NCBI RefSeq assembly: GCF_000685015.1
Contig: NZ_BAYA01000001.1
Coordinates: 124,001-188,000 of the forward strand
Reading direction: 5' to 3'
Source of the DNA: Paraburkholderia bannensis NBRC 103871
GTDB taxonomy: Bacteria > Pseudomonadota > Gammaproteobacteria > Burkholderiales > Burkholderiaceae
Length of the DNA: 64,000 nt
The first letter of the stretch is position 1. Each line of letters opens with the position of its first letter. Below are positions 63,971-64,000 of this stretch, in pieces. The notes under the pieces are model-generated. The model saw nothing but the letters and a program-made list of their open reading frames with translations. It did no database searches and was not told where the DNA came from. Both the position numbers and the translations under genes were made by a program.

Positions 63971-64000
63971 CCTGTTCCCGCAGCGGTCGCTGGCATGACG

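Overview
This is a GC-rich window with dense genes, long antisense shadow frames, many GTG starts and ATGA stop/start overlaps. Protein families and gene order suggest a Burkholderiales chromosome, most like Paraburkholderia, Caballeronia or Burkholderia. That assignment rests on recognition of the proteins, not on a database search. I see no rRNA, tRNA, insertion sequence, prophage or CRISPR array. The content is metabolic, transport and envelope genes rather than a mobile island.

Layout. 1-2.2 kb: the end of a CoA-transferase, a short citrate-synthase-fold lyase and a convergent IclR regulator. 2.4-3.3 kb: polyphosphate kinase 2. 3.3-10.3 kb (minus): a beta-glucoside cluster with GH1 beta-glucosidase, binding protein, two permeases, ATPase and LacI regulator; a perfect 16-bp operator lies upstream. 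10.5-12.2 kb: SulP transporter. 12.4-17.5 kb (minus): the PrkA kinase, YeaH and SpoVR stress operon. 18.3-19.0 kb: a 2-keto-4-pentenoate hydratase-like gene. 19.7-28.3 kb (minus): the ribose system rbsB-rbsA-rbsC-rbsR-rbsK followed by a chemoreceptor with its own rbs-like operator. 28.4-35.8 kb: CorA, a lipoprotein, an orphan CydX, a small P-loop kinase, a saccharopine-dehydrogenase-like enzyme with an Lrp regulator, a Spy-like periplasmic protein and small conserved proteins. 35.9-41.3 kb (minus): a complete 2-ketogluconate cluster kguE-kguK-kguT-kguD-ptxS with a 20-bp palindromic operator. 41.4-47.4 kb: LysR/YeiH divergent pair, a GST, a ClC channel and two small proteins. 47.4-54.3 kb: TetR and a tripartite RND efflux operon. 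54.5-57.8 kb: a YfiM-like exported protein, a DnaA-box-like cluster and PBP1A. 58.4-64 kb: a ribbon-helix-helix-like protein, PspA with a membrane TPR partner, a Baeyer-Villiger-type monooxygenase, a methyltransferase and a 51-residue hydrophobic ORF at the right edge.

How it fits together. Three sugar modules (beta-glucoside, ribose, 2-ketogluconate) each have an importer, an entry enzyme and a LacI-family regulator, with a matching palindrome in front of the first gene. This is a picture of a soil or plant-associated heterotroph. The rest deals with stress and envelope maintenance: PrkA operon, PspA, Spy-like protein, RND pump and PBP1A.

I did not find one large undescribed system. The best leads are smaller: an rbs-type operator in front of the chemoreceptor, an orphan cydX, a DnaA-box-like cluster with an internal inverted repeat, PspA with an unfamiliar membrane partner, several unexplained hairpins and repeats, and the 51-residue ORF.
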